Below, piece after piece: positions 33,607-42,113 of a stretch of 64,000 bases of DNA. Numbering within the stretch: the first letter of the stretch is position 1; each line of letters opens with the position of its first letter. A model generated the notes under the pieces. It saw nothing but the letters and a program-made list of their open reading frames with translations, had not been told where the DNA came from and searched no databases. A program made the position numbers and the translations under genes. The DNA is from Klenkia marina. Its GTDB lineage: Bacteria > Actinomycetota > Actinomycetes > Mycobacteriales > Geodermatophilaceae. The stretch is from NCBI RefSeq assembly GCF_900101025.1, contig NZ_FMUH01000005.1, positions 248,001 through 312,000 of the forward strand, in the 5' to 3' direction.

Positions 33607-35489
33607 CCGCTGCCCCGCTCGGGCGCAGCATCCTGGGCGTGGGCGGCGACGAGCCCCGAGGCGACCGCGTTGCGCGGGCCCTGGTCGCCCAGCACGTTGC
33701 CGGTGCCGCAGACGACGCCGTGCTCGGCGAGGGCGTCGGCCACCAGGTCGGGGATCTCGAAGTCCAGCGCCGAGCCACCGAGCAGCACGACGAACTCCAG
33801 CCGGCGCAGGTCGCCGTCGGGGGCGACCTGCCGCAGGGCCCGCAGCGTGTTGACCACGAACACCCGTCGCTTGGCCTCCCGGCGCACCCGCCGGACGGCG
33901 TCCAGGCCGTGCCGCGTGCCGATCGGCACCGGGCCCTCCGGGCCGAGCACCACCACCCGGGCGAACACGTGGGCCGGCAACGGCTGGTCGAAGAACTGCA
34001 CGGTGCCGTCCTCGTGCCGCACGTGGAAGAAGCTCTCCACCTTCGCCAGCGGCCAGCGCTTGACCAGCTCGGCCACCTCGCGGTCGTCGAGGGCCAGCTC
34101 GCTGTCGACCAGCTTGGTGACCAGCTCCCCCGCCCCCGCCACGTGCACGGCGGTGCAGACGCCGTCGGCGGACAGCGAGGCCGCGTCGGTGGACCCGCCA
34201 CCCAGGTCGACCACCACCACCGGTGCCCGGGTGCCCGGCGTCGTGAGCGCGCCGAGCACGGCCATCTCGCCCTCCACGCCGCCGATCACGGCCTCGGCGC
34301 CGAGCTCGGCGGCGACCTGCGAGGCCACGGCCTGCATGCGGCTGCGGCTGGTGCGCACCATCGCCGCCAACCCGACCGCGTTCTCCAGCGTGATCTCCCC
34401 GGCCAGCCCCCCGCGCACCTCGGCCGGCACGAAGGTGTCCACGGCCAGCACGTCGCGGATGGCGCAGTCGACCGCATCGCCCTCACCCGCGCCCTCCCCC
34501 GCGCCCTCCCCCGCGCCGTCGCCCATCGTGTCGGCCATCGTGTCGCGGACCGCGGCGAGCATGCCGCCCACGTGGGTGCCGGGCTCGCCGTGGGCGTCGC
34601 GCAACGGCTGCACCCGGGCCAGCGCGGCCATGATCGCCTCGGCGCCGGCGTCCACGTCGACCTTCGTCGTGCGCACCTCGCCGCGCAGCTCCAGCACGCC
34701 CACCGGGATCCGCCGGTCGGTCACGTCCCCCGCCGGGGTGCGGACGACGACCGCCGACCGGTTGCCGGTCAGCGCCCGGGCCACCGGGGACACCTGCCGG
34801 GTCTGGTCGGGGTCCAGCTCGAACACCGTCGCGATGCCGTAGGTGTTCGAGAGCGTGCGGATGGTGCGGCCCGGCGCGGCGACCTCCACCGCGGCGCGCA
34901 TGCCCAGCGGCACCTTCTCCACCGCCGACACCTCGTCGACCACCGGGACCGGCCGCGCGAGCCGGTTGGTCACCAGCACCGCGTCGTCCCCGGCGAGGAC
35001 GGCGGCGACCACCGGCACCCCGCGGGCGGCGGCGGCGTTCAGCGCCGCGGCGACGTCGTCGAAGTCCCAGCCCGGCGGGACGACGACGACCGCGGGCTCG
35101 GCGACCGGGTGCTCGGCGAGGTCGAGCACCGACACCGTGGTGCCGACGCCGAGGCCCTCGCCGCCCGGGGTGGCCGGGTTGTGCCCGATCATGGTGGACT
35201 CGGTGATCACGGTCTCGGTGATGGTCTCCATCGCCAGCCCGCTGATCACCGGGGTCGCCTCGTTGAGCAGCACCCGGTCCAGCTCGTCCGAGCGCCGTCC
35301 GGCGGCGGCCAGCACCCGACCCACCGCGGTCAGCGCGCCCCGGGTGGAGGCCGGGGTGCCCTTCACCCCGGTGGTCCGGGTCAGCGCGGTGCCCAGGTGG
35401 GTCACCGCGCCGCCCGGGCCGACCAGGGCCAGGCACGCCTCGGTGGTGGAGTTGCCGATGTCGACGCCGACGACGAGCCGGTCGCTCAC
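33603..35489 (-). CDS. pduG: Diol/glycerol dehydratase reactivase, large subunit (PduG/DdrA-like)
   Basis: This 628-residue ATPase is of the actin/Hsp70-like fold. The nucleotide-binding phosphate-1 motif is VVGVDIGNSTTEACLA (residues 6-21), and phosphate-2 is VVVVDLGGGSTDAASLS. It exchanges inactivated B12 in the dehydratase. Slightly longer than the enteric 610-residue protein, it contains a short repetitive acidic insertion GDGAGEGAGEGAGEGDA near residue 340. The GTG start overlaps the medium-subunit stop, and its own stop overlaps the pduH start. Confidence 0.92.
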   Translation of the reverse strand: MSDRLVVGVDIGNSTTEACLALVGPGGAVTHLGTALTRTTGVKGTPASTRGALTAVGRVLAAAGRRSDELDRVLLNEATPVISGLAMETITETVITESTMIGHNPATPGGEGLGVGTTVSVLDLAEHPVAEPAVVVVPPGWDFDDVAAALNAAAARGVPVVAAVLAGDDAVLVTNRLARPVPVVDEVSAVEKVPLGMRAAVEVAAPGRTIRTLSNTYGIATVFELDPDQTRQVSPVARALTGNRSAVVVRTPAGDVTDRRIPVGVLELRGEVRTTKVDVDAGAEAIMAALARVQPLRDAHGEPGTHVGGMLAAVRDTMADTMGDGAGEGAGEGAGEGDAVDCAIRDVLAVDTFVPAEVRGGLAGEITLENAVGLAAMVRTSRSRMQAVASQVAAELGAEAVIGGVEGEMAVLGALTTPGTRAPVVVVDLGGGSTDAASLSADGVCTAVHVAGAGELVTKLVDSELALDDREVAELVKRWPLAKVESFFHVRHEDGTVQFFDQPLPAHVFARVVVLGPEGPVPIGTRHGLDAVRRVRREAKRRVFVVNTLRALRQVAPDGDLRRLEFVVLLGGSALDFEIPDLVADALAEHGVVCGTGNVLGDQGPRNAVASGLVAAHAQDAAPERGSG

Positions 35490-36064
35490 CGGGAGATGGT
35501 CACCTCGAGCTCGACCGGGCCGGCGTCGGCCCGGATGCACTCGAACTCCTTGAGGTGCAGCAGCGCGGCCTTGGCCTGCCAGCGGGGGCGGGCCATCTGG
35601 TCGTTGCGCGTGGGCACCGGCTGCGGCGACTGGCCCTTCGCGTACTGCGCGGCGTTGGACCCGATCGCGCGGAACACCGGGGCGTCCAGCAGCGGCGACT
35701 GCGGGAAGAGCTCGAGGTTCGACAGCCGGGGCAGGTCCTTCTGGTGGATCATCGCCGTCCCGCGCGAGAGCAGCCCGACCGAGACGCCGGAGCCCGACAG
35801 CCGGGCGGCGATGTGGGACACCGCGGCCAGGTCCGCCGTGCCCCAGACCCGGACCACGCGCACCCCCACGCCCTGCTCCTCGATGCCGGCCATCAGCTGG
35901 CGCAGCACCTCGGCGTGCGGCACGCCCACGATGGTCTGGGTGAACGGGTCGCCGAAGGCCGGGGACACCGCGATGACCACCTCGTCGGGCCGGGTGCCGC
36001 GGGTGGCGGGGCCGGTCTCGCGCAGGGTGAGCGTGCGCTCGGCGGGGGCGTCCAGGGTCGTCAT
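35486..36064 (-). CDS. pduD: Diol/glycerol dehydratase medium subunit (PduD-like)
   Basis: This 192-residue medium subunit contains VIAVSPAFGDPFTQTIVGVPHAEVLRQLMAGIEE, TSGGIQ-like SGSGVSVGLLSRGTAMIHQKDLP and LPRLSNLELFPQSP, all characteristic. It helps form the cobalamin pocket. It is shorter than enteric PduD (about 224), lacking part of the N-terminal extension used for encapsulation in microcompartments. This fits the absence of shell genes. It starts at ATG 36064, one base after the large-subunit stop. Confidence 0.92.
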   Translation of the reverse strand: MTTLDAPAERTLTLRETGPATRGTRPDEVVIAVSPAFGDPFTQTIVGVPHAEVLRQLMAGIEEQGVGVRVVRVWGTADLAAVSHIAARLSGSGVSVGLLSRGTAMIHQKDLPRLSNLELFPQSPLLDAPVFRAIGSNAAQYAKGQSPQPVPTRNDQMARPRWQAKAALLHLKEFECIRADAGPVELEVTISR

Positions 36065-36065
36065 C

Positions 36066-37778
36066 TCAGTCCACCTCGGTCTCGGGGTCGGTGGCGGAGG
36101 TGACGTGCCGGAGCTTCTTGAGCTCCTCCCACCGCTCACCCTGCAGCCGGTAGCCGGTGCCCGGGCCGGCGTAGTCGTTGGCGTCGTTGATCGCCGACAG
36201 CGGCGTGAAGTCCGCCGTCAGCACCGCGGCGGTCTGCAGCAGGTCCCCCGACACCCGCTGCCGCAGCACGGTGAGCAGGTTCTCGGCCACGTCGTGGAAG
36301 CCGGTGGCCTCCAGCCCGCGCACCAGGTCCAGCCCGGTCACCCCGCGGTCCATGACCTGCTGGGCGCCGGTGAGGTCGGCCAGCACGTCGCGGAACGGGT
36401 AGTCGTTGGAGCTGTTGGCGTACGTGGCCGCCTCGACCTCCTCGTCGGTGATCCGGGGCAGCTCGAGGTGCTCGAACAGCGCCTGGAGCACCCGCGCCGC
36501 CTTGGCCCGCACCGCGAGGACCTCGGGCTCCCGCACGTGCCGCAGGCCGCCGTCCACCTGCAGGTCGCGCTGGATGGTGTTCCAGTCGTCGTAGTCGTCG
36601 GTGTCGAAGTTCGAGCCGGCGAACATGTTGTCGGAGTTGGGGACGGCGGAGTACCCCGAGCAGACGAAGTCGGTGCCGGGCAGCAGCTGGGGCAGCATCC
36701 GGGCGGTGCGGCGCATCGCCGAGTGGGAGAAGGACTGGTCGTTCCCCGACGCGCACTCCAGGTCCATCATCGAGGCGACCAGGTTCTCCGCGGCGACCGC
36801 ACGGATCCCGCCGGGGACCGCGCCCGGGACGCCGATGCAGCTGATCGACCCGTTCTGCAGGCCCTGCACGCCGGCGCCCTTGGCCATGAGGATGCAGCGG
36901 ATCTCGAGGTAGAGCATCGAGCGGCCCTCGGCGTTGCCCATCTGCACCTCGGACCCGGTGCCCGAGGTGAAGCGCATCTTGATGCCGCGCGAGGCGTAGG
37001 CCGAGGCCAGGAACGTCTTGGACCACGGGGTGTCGTCGCCGTCGACGAACACCGACTCGGTGCCGTAGATCGAGATGGTCTCGGCGTAGGCGGTGATGCC
37101 GCGCATGCCCAGCTCGAGCTCGGTGGCCTCCTCCAGCGCGCACTGGGTGAGCACTCCCCCACGCCCGACCTGGCCGCCGACCTGCAGCGCGATCGCGACC
37201 AGCGGGGCGTACCGGACGACACCGAGGGTGGTCTCCAGTTCGGCGAACCCGCGCAGCGCGCCCTCGGCGGCGTCCACGGCGACCTGCAGCGGGTTGTCCC
37301 GGGCGCTGGTGGAGTGCGCCTGGTTGGCCGGGGTGCGGCGGGCCCGCATCTTCTGCATCCCCTGCATGATCTCGACGACGTTCATCAGCTTGACGACGTC
37401 GAGCACCTTCGCCGGGGTGAGCCCGCGGGTCACCGCGATGACCTCGGCGCGGGAGACCCCGGGGTCGATGAGCATTCGGGCGATCTGCACCGAGGGCAGC
37501 GCCATGGAGGCCTCGGTGGTGGCCACGTCGATCGCGTGGTCGGCGATGAAGCTGTCCATGAAGTCGAAGTCGGCCCGGGCCCGGCCGTCGAGCTCGGTGA
37601 TCACGCCGTCCGCGACGCGCACGCTCGGCTGCGGGTCGAAGTCGCTCTCCATCGCGACCAGGCCCTTCTCGGGCCACTCCTCGACGAACCCGTCGAGGTT
37701 GACCGGGCGCGCCTCCAGGGCCTCGGTGCGCAGCGAGCGCCGCGCCTGCTCGGTCGGCCGCGGTGCGACGGCGGTCAT
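36066..37778 (-). CDS. pduC: Propanediol/glycerol dehydratase large (catalytic) subunit
   Basis: This 570-residue TIM-barrel subunit of coenzyme-B12-dependent diol/glycerol dehydratase turns 1,2-diols or glycerol into aldehydes by a radical route. Many family blocks are present: KLMNVVEIMQGMQKMRARRTPANQAH, SGTGSEVQMG, LYLEIRCILMAKGAGVQGLQNG, VASMMDLECASGNDQ and PNSDNMFAGSN. Length is close to the usual 554-558. Its ATG overlaps the small-subunit stop (ATGA). Glycerol versus propanediol specificity cannot be decided by eye. Confidence 0.95.
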   Translation of the reverse strand: MTAVAPRPTEQARRSLRTEALEARPVNLDGFVEEWPEKGLVAMESDFDPQPSVRVADGVITELDGRARADFDFMDSFIADHAIDVATTEASMALPSVQIARMLIDPGVSRAEVIAVTRGLTPAKVLDVVKLMNVVEIMQGMQKMRARRTPANQAHSTSARDNPLQVAVDAAEGALRGFAELETTLGVVRYAPLVAIALQVGGQVGRGGVLTQCALEEATELELGMRGITAYAETISIYGTESVFVDGDDTPWSKTFLASAYASRGIKMRFTSGTGSEVQMGNAEGRSMLYLEIRCILMAKGAGVQGLQNGSISCIGVPGAVPGGIRAVAAENLVASMMDLECASGNDQSFSHSAMRRTARMLPQLLPGTDFVCSGYSAVPNSDNMFAGSNFDTDDYDDWNTIQRDLQVDGGLRHVREPEVLAVRAKAARVLQALFEHLELPRITDEEVEAATYANSSNDYPFRDVLADLTGAQQVMDRGVTGLDLVRGLEATGFHDVAENLLTVLRQRVSGDLLQTAAVLTADFTPLSAINDANDYAGPGTGYRLQGERWEELKKLRHVTSATDPETEVD

Positions 37779-38296
37779 GACGGGCTCCCGGGGGTGGTCT
37801 CGTCGGCGGCGACGGCAGGGGTGACGGCGTCCGGGCTGGTGGCGGCGGTCGCGGCGTCCTCGGGCTCGTCGTCGGCCAGCAGCCGGCGGCGGCCGTAGAC
37901 CTCGGCGGCCTCGCGCACCAGGGCGGCCGACACCGGCGCCGAGTACGTCGACTCCAGCCGGTCGGCCATCGCGGTGAGCTGCGCGGCCGTCGACGCCCGC
38001 GGGCGCAGCGCGTTGTACATGCTCAGCACCTCGGCGTCGGGGATCGCGGTCATCTCCGCGGCTCGCCGGAAGTTCGCCGCCAGCTGCGGGCGGCCGCTGG
38101 CGTCGGCCAGCTGGGCCTGCAGCTCGAGGGTCTCGGGGGCGATCCGGAGGTCCTCGGCGGTGAGCTCGCCGGAGACGACGGCGTCCATGGTCAGGGCGGT
38201 GACCGGCTTGCCCGTGGGGGTGCGCAGCAGCTCGGGCCGGTTGGTCGACAGCGGGTAGTCCGCGACGGTCAGCGTGGGTGGTGCGGGGGTGCTCAT
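37775..38296 (-). CDS. pduE: Diol/glycerol dehydratase small subunit (PduE-like)
   Basis: This 173-residue small subunit contains DYPLSTNRPELLRTPTGKPVTALTMDAVVSGELTAEDLRI and ETLELQAQLADASGRPQLAANFRRAAEM, both diagnostic. The C-terminus is an Ala/Asp-rich tail. It is the first gene of the operon; in enteric and lactobacillary operons the small subunit follows the medium one. The ATG at 38296 faces the GlcG gene across 142 bp. Confidence 0.93.
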   Translation of the reverse strand: MSTPAPPTLTVADYPLSTNRPELLRTPTGKPVTALTMDAVVSGELTAEDLRIAPETLELQAQLADASGRPQLAANFRRAAEMTAIPDAEVLSMYNALRPRASTAAQLTAMADRLESTYSAPVSAALVREAAEVYGRRRLLADDEPEDAATAATSPDAVTPAVAADETTPGSPS

Positions 38297-38438
38297 GCGG
38301 GGTGCTCCTGGGGTCGACGACGTCCTGGGGGCGGTTCCGGTGGGTGCTCCGCGCGACTGTGACAGCCGACACGTTCCGCGTTCGTTGCCTCGTCCCGGGG
38401 GCTGGTCTGCACGCCGCGCAGGGGTTCTCATGTGCCGC
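38297..38438. promoter_or_regulatory. Divergent region between diol dehydratase operon and glcG gene
   Basis: This 142-bp shared upstream region holds TGTGACAGCCGACACG (38358-38373 region) and the palindrome CTCATG-N5-CATGAG (38427-38443), which overlaps the glcG start. Either could bind the GAF regulator encoded just beyond glcG. No cobalamin-riboswitch B12 box was seen. Confidence 0.35.
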
Positions 38439-38846
38439 ATGAGCGCATCACTGAGCCACGCCGACGCCCGCGTCGTCCTCGACGCCGGCATCGCCCACGC
38501 CACCGAGATCGGCCAGCCGATGAACGTGGCCGTCGTCGACGCCGGCGGTCACCTGGTCGCCTTCGCCCGGATGGACGGCGCCATCCGGGCCAGCATCGAC
38601 ATCGCCACCCGCAAGGCCGTCACCTCGGTGCTGATGGAGCTGCCGACCGCCGCCCTCATGCCGCTGGTGCAGCCCGGGGCGGAGCTGTACGGGCTGGAGC
38701 AGACCGCCGGCGGCATGGTGGCCTTCGGCGGCGGCATCCCGCTGACCCGCGACGGCGTGCTGGTCGGGGCGGTAGGCGTGAGCGCCGGGTCGGTGGAACA
38801 GGACGTGTCGGTGGCCGAGGCGGCCGTCGCGGCACTGCCGGGCTGA
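38439..38846 (+). CDS. GlcG/HbpS family haem-binding protein
   Basis: This 135-residue protein of the GlcG/HbpS/PduO-C family shows GQPMNVAVVDAGGHLVAFARMDGA (29-52), SIDIATRKAVTSV and GGGIPLTRDGVLVGAVGVSAGS. HbpS binds haem. The same fold forms the C-terminal domain of the adenosyltransferase PduO, which explains its frequent pairing with diol dehydratases. A second ATG lies 9 bases upstream (38430). It diverges from pduE. Its stop lies in the first unit of a 32-bp tandem repeat. Confidence 0.88.
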   Translation: MSASLSHADARVVLDAGIAHATEIGQPMNVAVVDAGGHLVAFARMDGAIRASIDIATRKAVTSVLMELPTAALMPLVQPGAELYGLEQTAGGMVAFGGGIPLTRDGVLVGAVGVSAGSVEQDVSVAEAAVAALPG

Positions 38847-38930
38847 CCCGCCGCCGGGCCGGTCCGCGGTCGGGCTGACCCGCCGCCGAGCCGGTCCGCG
38901 GTCGGGCTGACCCGCCACCGGGCCGACACG
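38841..38930. repeat. 32-bp tandem repeat, 2.8 copies
   Basis: The unit begins GGCTGACCCGCCGCCGGGCC and recurs with period 32 at 38841, 38873 and 38905. The third copy is truncated near 38930, with one or two mismatches between copies. The first copy contains the stop codon of the GlcG gene, so TGA is repeated in each unit. Confidence 0.8.
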
Positions 38931-39000
38931 CCGAGGTACCGCAACCGGGTCGAACCCTTGCCCGGGCACCCCGCGCCGCCGATGATCCAGGGGGCGCGAG

Positions 39001-40533
39001 GTGACCGGCGCCACGTCGAGGGCGGGAGCGACCGTGGTGGCACGGCGGGTGCAGCAGCCCGGGCGACGACCCGAGCCGGACACCGGCACCGATCCGGCCG
39101 GGCACGCCCGGGTGCTGACCGGGGTCTTCGACGCCGTCCTCTCCGGGGACGAGCGGGGGCCCGCGCCGCGACCGGTGGTGTCGGCGTCCTGGCGGCGCAG
39201 CCTGGCCGCGCACGTGGACCCCGAGCACCGCACACCGCCGGTGGTCTACGCCGAGGACGAGCTGGCCGGCGTGCGCGAGGCGCACCCGCTGGCCGAGGTG
39301 CTCCCGCTGCTGCGCGGCACCCTGGCCAGCATCGCCGACGAGGCCATGCACGTGATGCTGGTGACCGACGCCGGCGGCAACGTGCTCTGGCGCGACGGCG
39401 CGGCCAAGCTGCTGGTCCAGGCCGACCGGGTCGGGCTGTTCCCGGGCACCAACTGGAGCGAGGCCGCGATCGGCACCAACGCCATGGGCACCACGCTGGC
39501 CGTCGACGCCCCGGTGCAGATCCACTCCGCCGAGCACCTGGTACGCACGTACCACTCCTGGACCTGCGTCGCCGCACCCGTGCACGACCCGGACACCGGG
39601 GCCATCCTCGGTGCGGTCGACGTCAGCGGCCCGCTGCACACCGTCCACCCGGCGCTGGTGCAGCTGGTCGCCGCGACCGCGCAGCTGGCCGAGCACCACC
39701 TGCGGGTGCAGCTGGCGATCGCCGACGAGCGGTTGCGGATGGAGAACATGGGCCACCTCGCCCGGCTGGGGCCCTCGGCCGGTGCGCTGGTGACCCGGTC
39801 GGGCCGGTTGCTGGCCGGTCAGCCCTTCGGGTGGTGGCCCGACCGGGTGCCCGTGGGGTCGGAGAAGGTGGTGCTCCACGACGGCACCGAGGTGGTCGCC
39901 GAGCAGCTGCCCGACGGGTGGCTGCTCCGGGCGCCCGCCCGCCCGGCCCGGCCCGCCCCGGCGCCGGCGCTGGTGCTGCGCTTCCTGGGCGGCGCGGTGC
40001 CGCGGGCCCGGCTGGAGGACCGTCCGCTGCCGCTGACGCTGCGGCCCGCCGAGCTGCTCACCGCGCTCGCCGTGCACCCCGACGGCCTGACCGGCGAGCA
40101 GCTGGCGCTGCTGCTGCACGGCGAGACCGGCAACCAGACCACGGTGCGCGGCGAGGTGCACCGGCTGCGCCAGCTGGTCGGCGCCGACCTGCTGCGCACC
40201 CGGCCCTACCGGTTGGCCGCCACCGTCGACAGCGACGTCGTCACCGCCCGCCGTGCGCTGGGCGAGGGCCGGGTCGCCGATGCGCTCACCGCCTCCACCG
40301 GGCTGCTGCTGCCCCGCTCGGAGGCACCGTTCATCCGCGACCTGCGCGACGAGCTGGCCGGCGGGCTGCGCCGGGCGGTGCTGGCCACCGGCGACGTCGA
40401 CCTGCTGCACCGGCTCGCCGACGGCGTGGGCGCCGAGGACCTCACCGTGCACGACCGCCTGCTGGACCTGCTGGCGGACGACGACCCGCGCCGGGGCCCC
40501 GTGCAGGTGCGGCGGGACCGGCTGCTCGCCTAG
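39001..40533 (+). CDS. GAF-domain regulator, DhaR/AcoR-type N-terminus without AAA+ domain
   Basis: The N-terminal two thirds of this 510-residue regulator look like sigma-54 activators of glycerol or acetoin metabolism (SWRRSL, then a GAF domain with DRVGLFPGTNWSEAAIGTNAMGTTLA, about 137-165, and YHSWTCVAAPVHDPDTG). No AAA+ ATPase or Fis helix-turn-helix follows. Instead the C-terminal half carries a winged-helix-like segment (LTLRPAELLTALAVHPDGLTGEQLALLLHGETGNQTTVRGEVHRLRQLVGADLL). It starts at GTG 39001. It is probably the regulator of the adjacent diol dehydratase/glcG genes. It converges with the methyltransferase gene by a CTAG overlap. Confidence 0.8.
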   Translation: MTGATSRAGATVVARRVQQPGRRPEPDTGTDPAGHARVLTGVFDAVLSGDERGPAPRPVVSASWRRSLAAHVDPEHRTPPVVYAEDELAGVREAHPLAEVLPLLRGTLASIADEAMHVMLVTDAGGNVLWRDGAAKLLVQADRVGLFPGTNWSEAAIGTNAMGTTLAVDAPVQIHSAEHLVRTYHSWTCVAAPVHDPDTGAILGAVDVSGPLHTVHPALVQLVAATAQLAEHHLRVQLAIADERLRMENMGHLARLGPSAGALVTRSGRLLAGQPFGWWPDRVPVGSEKVVLHDGTEVVAEQLPDGWLLRAPARPARPAPAPALVLRFLGGAVPRARLEDRPLPLTLRPAELLTALAVHPDGLTGEQLALLLHGETGNQTTVRGEVHRLRQLVGADLLRTRPYRLAATVDSDVVTARRALGEGRVADALTASTGLLLPRSEAPFIRDLRDELAGGLRRAVLATGDVDLLHRLADGVGAEDLTVHDRLLDLLADDDPRRGPVQVRRDRLLA

Positions 40534-42098
40534 CGCCCCTCGGGCAGCCGGGCCACCAGCAGGATGTGGGTGTCGGGCCACTCGAGCTGCTCGCCGGTGC
40601 CCGGGTCGAGCAGCTCGGCGACCGGGGACAGCACGTTCTCGACCAGCCACTCGTTGCGCCACGGGCCCGAGCGCGGGTCGACCTCGAACCCGGCGGCGGT
40701 GACCAACCGGGTCCAGGCGTCGCCGTCCAGGGCGCAGAACCGCTCGTGGGTCTCGCTGAGCCAGTTGTCGGTGTAGCTGCGCTTGGTGAGGAACTCCATC
40801 GCGTCGGCCAGGGACAGCAGCACGTCGTCGCCGTCGACCTCGTACTCGTACGGGACGCCCGCGCCGCGGCGGAAGTCCACGGCGAACTGGTCGAACCTGG
40901 CCCGGGTGGACAGGCCCTCCAGGTGGGCCTGCGGGTCGGGCAGCGCCGCGAGGTCGACCGGGCCGGCGGGTCGTGCGCCGTCGTCCGTCCGGAGCCGGAG
41001 GCGGACCAGCCGGTCGCCGCCGGCCGGGCCGCAGACGTCGGAGTTGATCCAGACCCCTCCGGGCGCGGTCTGCGCCGCGATCTGCTCGGCCAGCCGCTCG
41101 AGCGAGGGCACGCCGTCGCCGTAGCTGAGGATCTCGTGGGTCAGCGCGAAGGTGGTCGTGGTGTCGACCGTGCCGGGCGGGAAGACCGGACCGTTGAGCA
41201 CGTTGGCCTGCACGAAGAAGGTGTTGGGGTTCGCGGCGAACGCACCCTGGGCCTTGCGGTGCTCGCACTCGTCGTACAGGTGCCGCGCCACCTCGACGCC
41301 GAACAGGTCGGACTCGTGCAGGGCGGGCTCCGCCGCGGCCAGCTCGAGCATCGCACCGGTGGCGCAGCCGACGTCCACGATGCGACCGGGTCGCACCCAC
41401 GGTCGGGCCTGGTCCCACTTGCGCTGCGCGGCGGCCTCGAACGCGGCGATGTAGGAGCGGTACTCGCGGGTGGCGGTCAGCCCGCCCTCGTCGCCGACGA
41501 CCGGGTCGGCGCTGATCGTGACCACCGCGTCGGCCAGCCCGTACCGGTCCAGCACCGAGACCGTCGCCGGGTGGGCCAGCTCGCGCCAGGTGTCGTCGCC
41601 GGCGACCAGCATGCCGAGCACGTCCCAGGGCCGGGCCGGGTCACCCGCGTGCCCGGCCTCGACCGGGACGACGCGGAAGCCCAGGGCGCGGTACATCGCG
41701 GTGACCGCCGCGGTGGAGCAGGCGACGACGGTGTCCTCGGGCGTCGGCGTGCGCAGCCCGCCGGTCTCGTGGGCGACCGTCTTGACGGTCAGCTCGGCGA
41801 AACGGTCGGTGGGGGCGACGTCGACGACGCCGACCACCAGGCTCTCGATGCCCTCGGTGAGCGCGAACCGCTCGATCGCCGCTTCCCGCCGGGCGGCGGG
41901 CACCGGGTTGCGCCGGGTGCCGCGGTGGTTGGCCGACGTCACCGCCCAGACGACGACGGCGTCCTGCGCCACCGCGACCGGCTCGCCCGCGGTGTCGACG
42001 ACCTCGCCGGCGAGCAGCGCGTGCAGGTACTCGGCCTGGAACCGCGTGAGCACGTGGTGGCGACCGGGCAGCAGGACGGTGCGGAAGGGCTGGTTCAC
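40530..42098 (-). CDS. Fusion of nucleotidyltransferase-like domain and class I SAM methyltransferase
   Basis: The C-terminal half of this 522-residue protein is a SAM-dependent methyltransferase with motif I VDVGCATGAMLELA at 241-254 and NVLNGPVFPPGTVDTTTT as the later substrate/SAM loop. The first 200 residues resemble the HIGH-type nucleotidyltransferase fold: LLPGRHHVLTRFQAEYLHALL (9-29) matches the GRFQPxHxGH opening, and SANHRGTRRNPVPAARREAAIERF (55-78) the ENxRRNP-R block of NMN adenylyltransferases. The first His pair is shifted, so nucleotidyl transfer is not assured. The start is GTG 42098. Its function is unknown; modification of a cofactor or metabolite is possible. Confidence 0.75.
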   Translation of the reverse strand: MNQPFRTVLLPGRHHVLTRFQAEYLHALLAGEVVDTAGEPVAVAQDAVVVWAVTSANHRGTRRNPVPAARREAAIERFALTEGIESLVVGVVDVAPTDRFAELTVKTVAHETGGLRTPTPEDTVVACSTAAVTAMYRALGFRVVPVEAGHAGDPARPWDVLGMLVAGDDTWRELAHPATVSVLDRYGLADAVVTISADPVVGDEGGLTATREYRSYIAAFEAAAQRKWDQARPWVRPGRIVDVGCATGAMLELAAAEPALHESDLFGVEVARHLYDECEHRKAQGAFAANPNTFFVQANVLNGPVFPPGTVDTTTTFALTHEILSYGDGVPSLERLAEQIAAQTAPGGVWINSDVCGPAGGDRLVRLRLRTDDGARPAGPVDLAALPDPQAHLEGLSTRARFDQFAVDFRRGAGVPYEYEVDGDDVLLSLADAMEFLTKRSYTDNWLSETHERFCALDGDAWTRLVTAAGFEVDPRSGPWRNEWLVENVLSPVAELLDPGTGEQLEWPDTHILLVARLPEGR

Positions 42099-42113
42099 GA
42101 GTTGGATGGTGCC

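Noticed and set aside
33639-37898. Very long plus-strand open frame (over 1,400 codons) across the diol dehydratase operon
   Set aside because: It mirrors five recognised minus-strand genes. Its translation is low-complexity His/Asp/Gly/Arg-rich, typical of an antisense frame in GC-rich DNA.
38297-38438. Cobalamin riboswitch before the B12-dependent dehydratase operon
   Set aside because: No B12-box-like sequence or multi-stem leader was seen in the 142-bp region.
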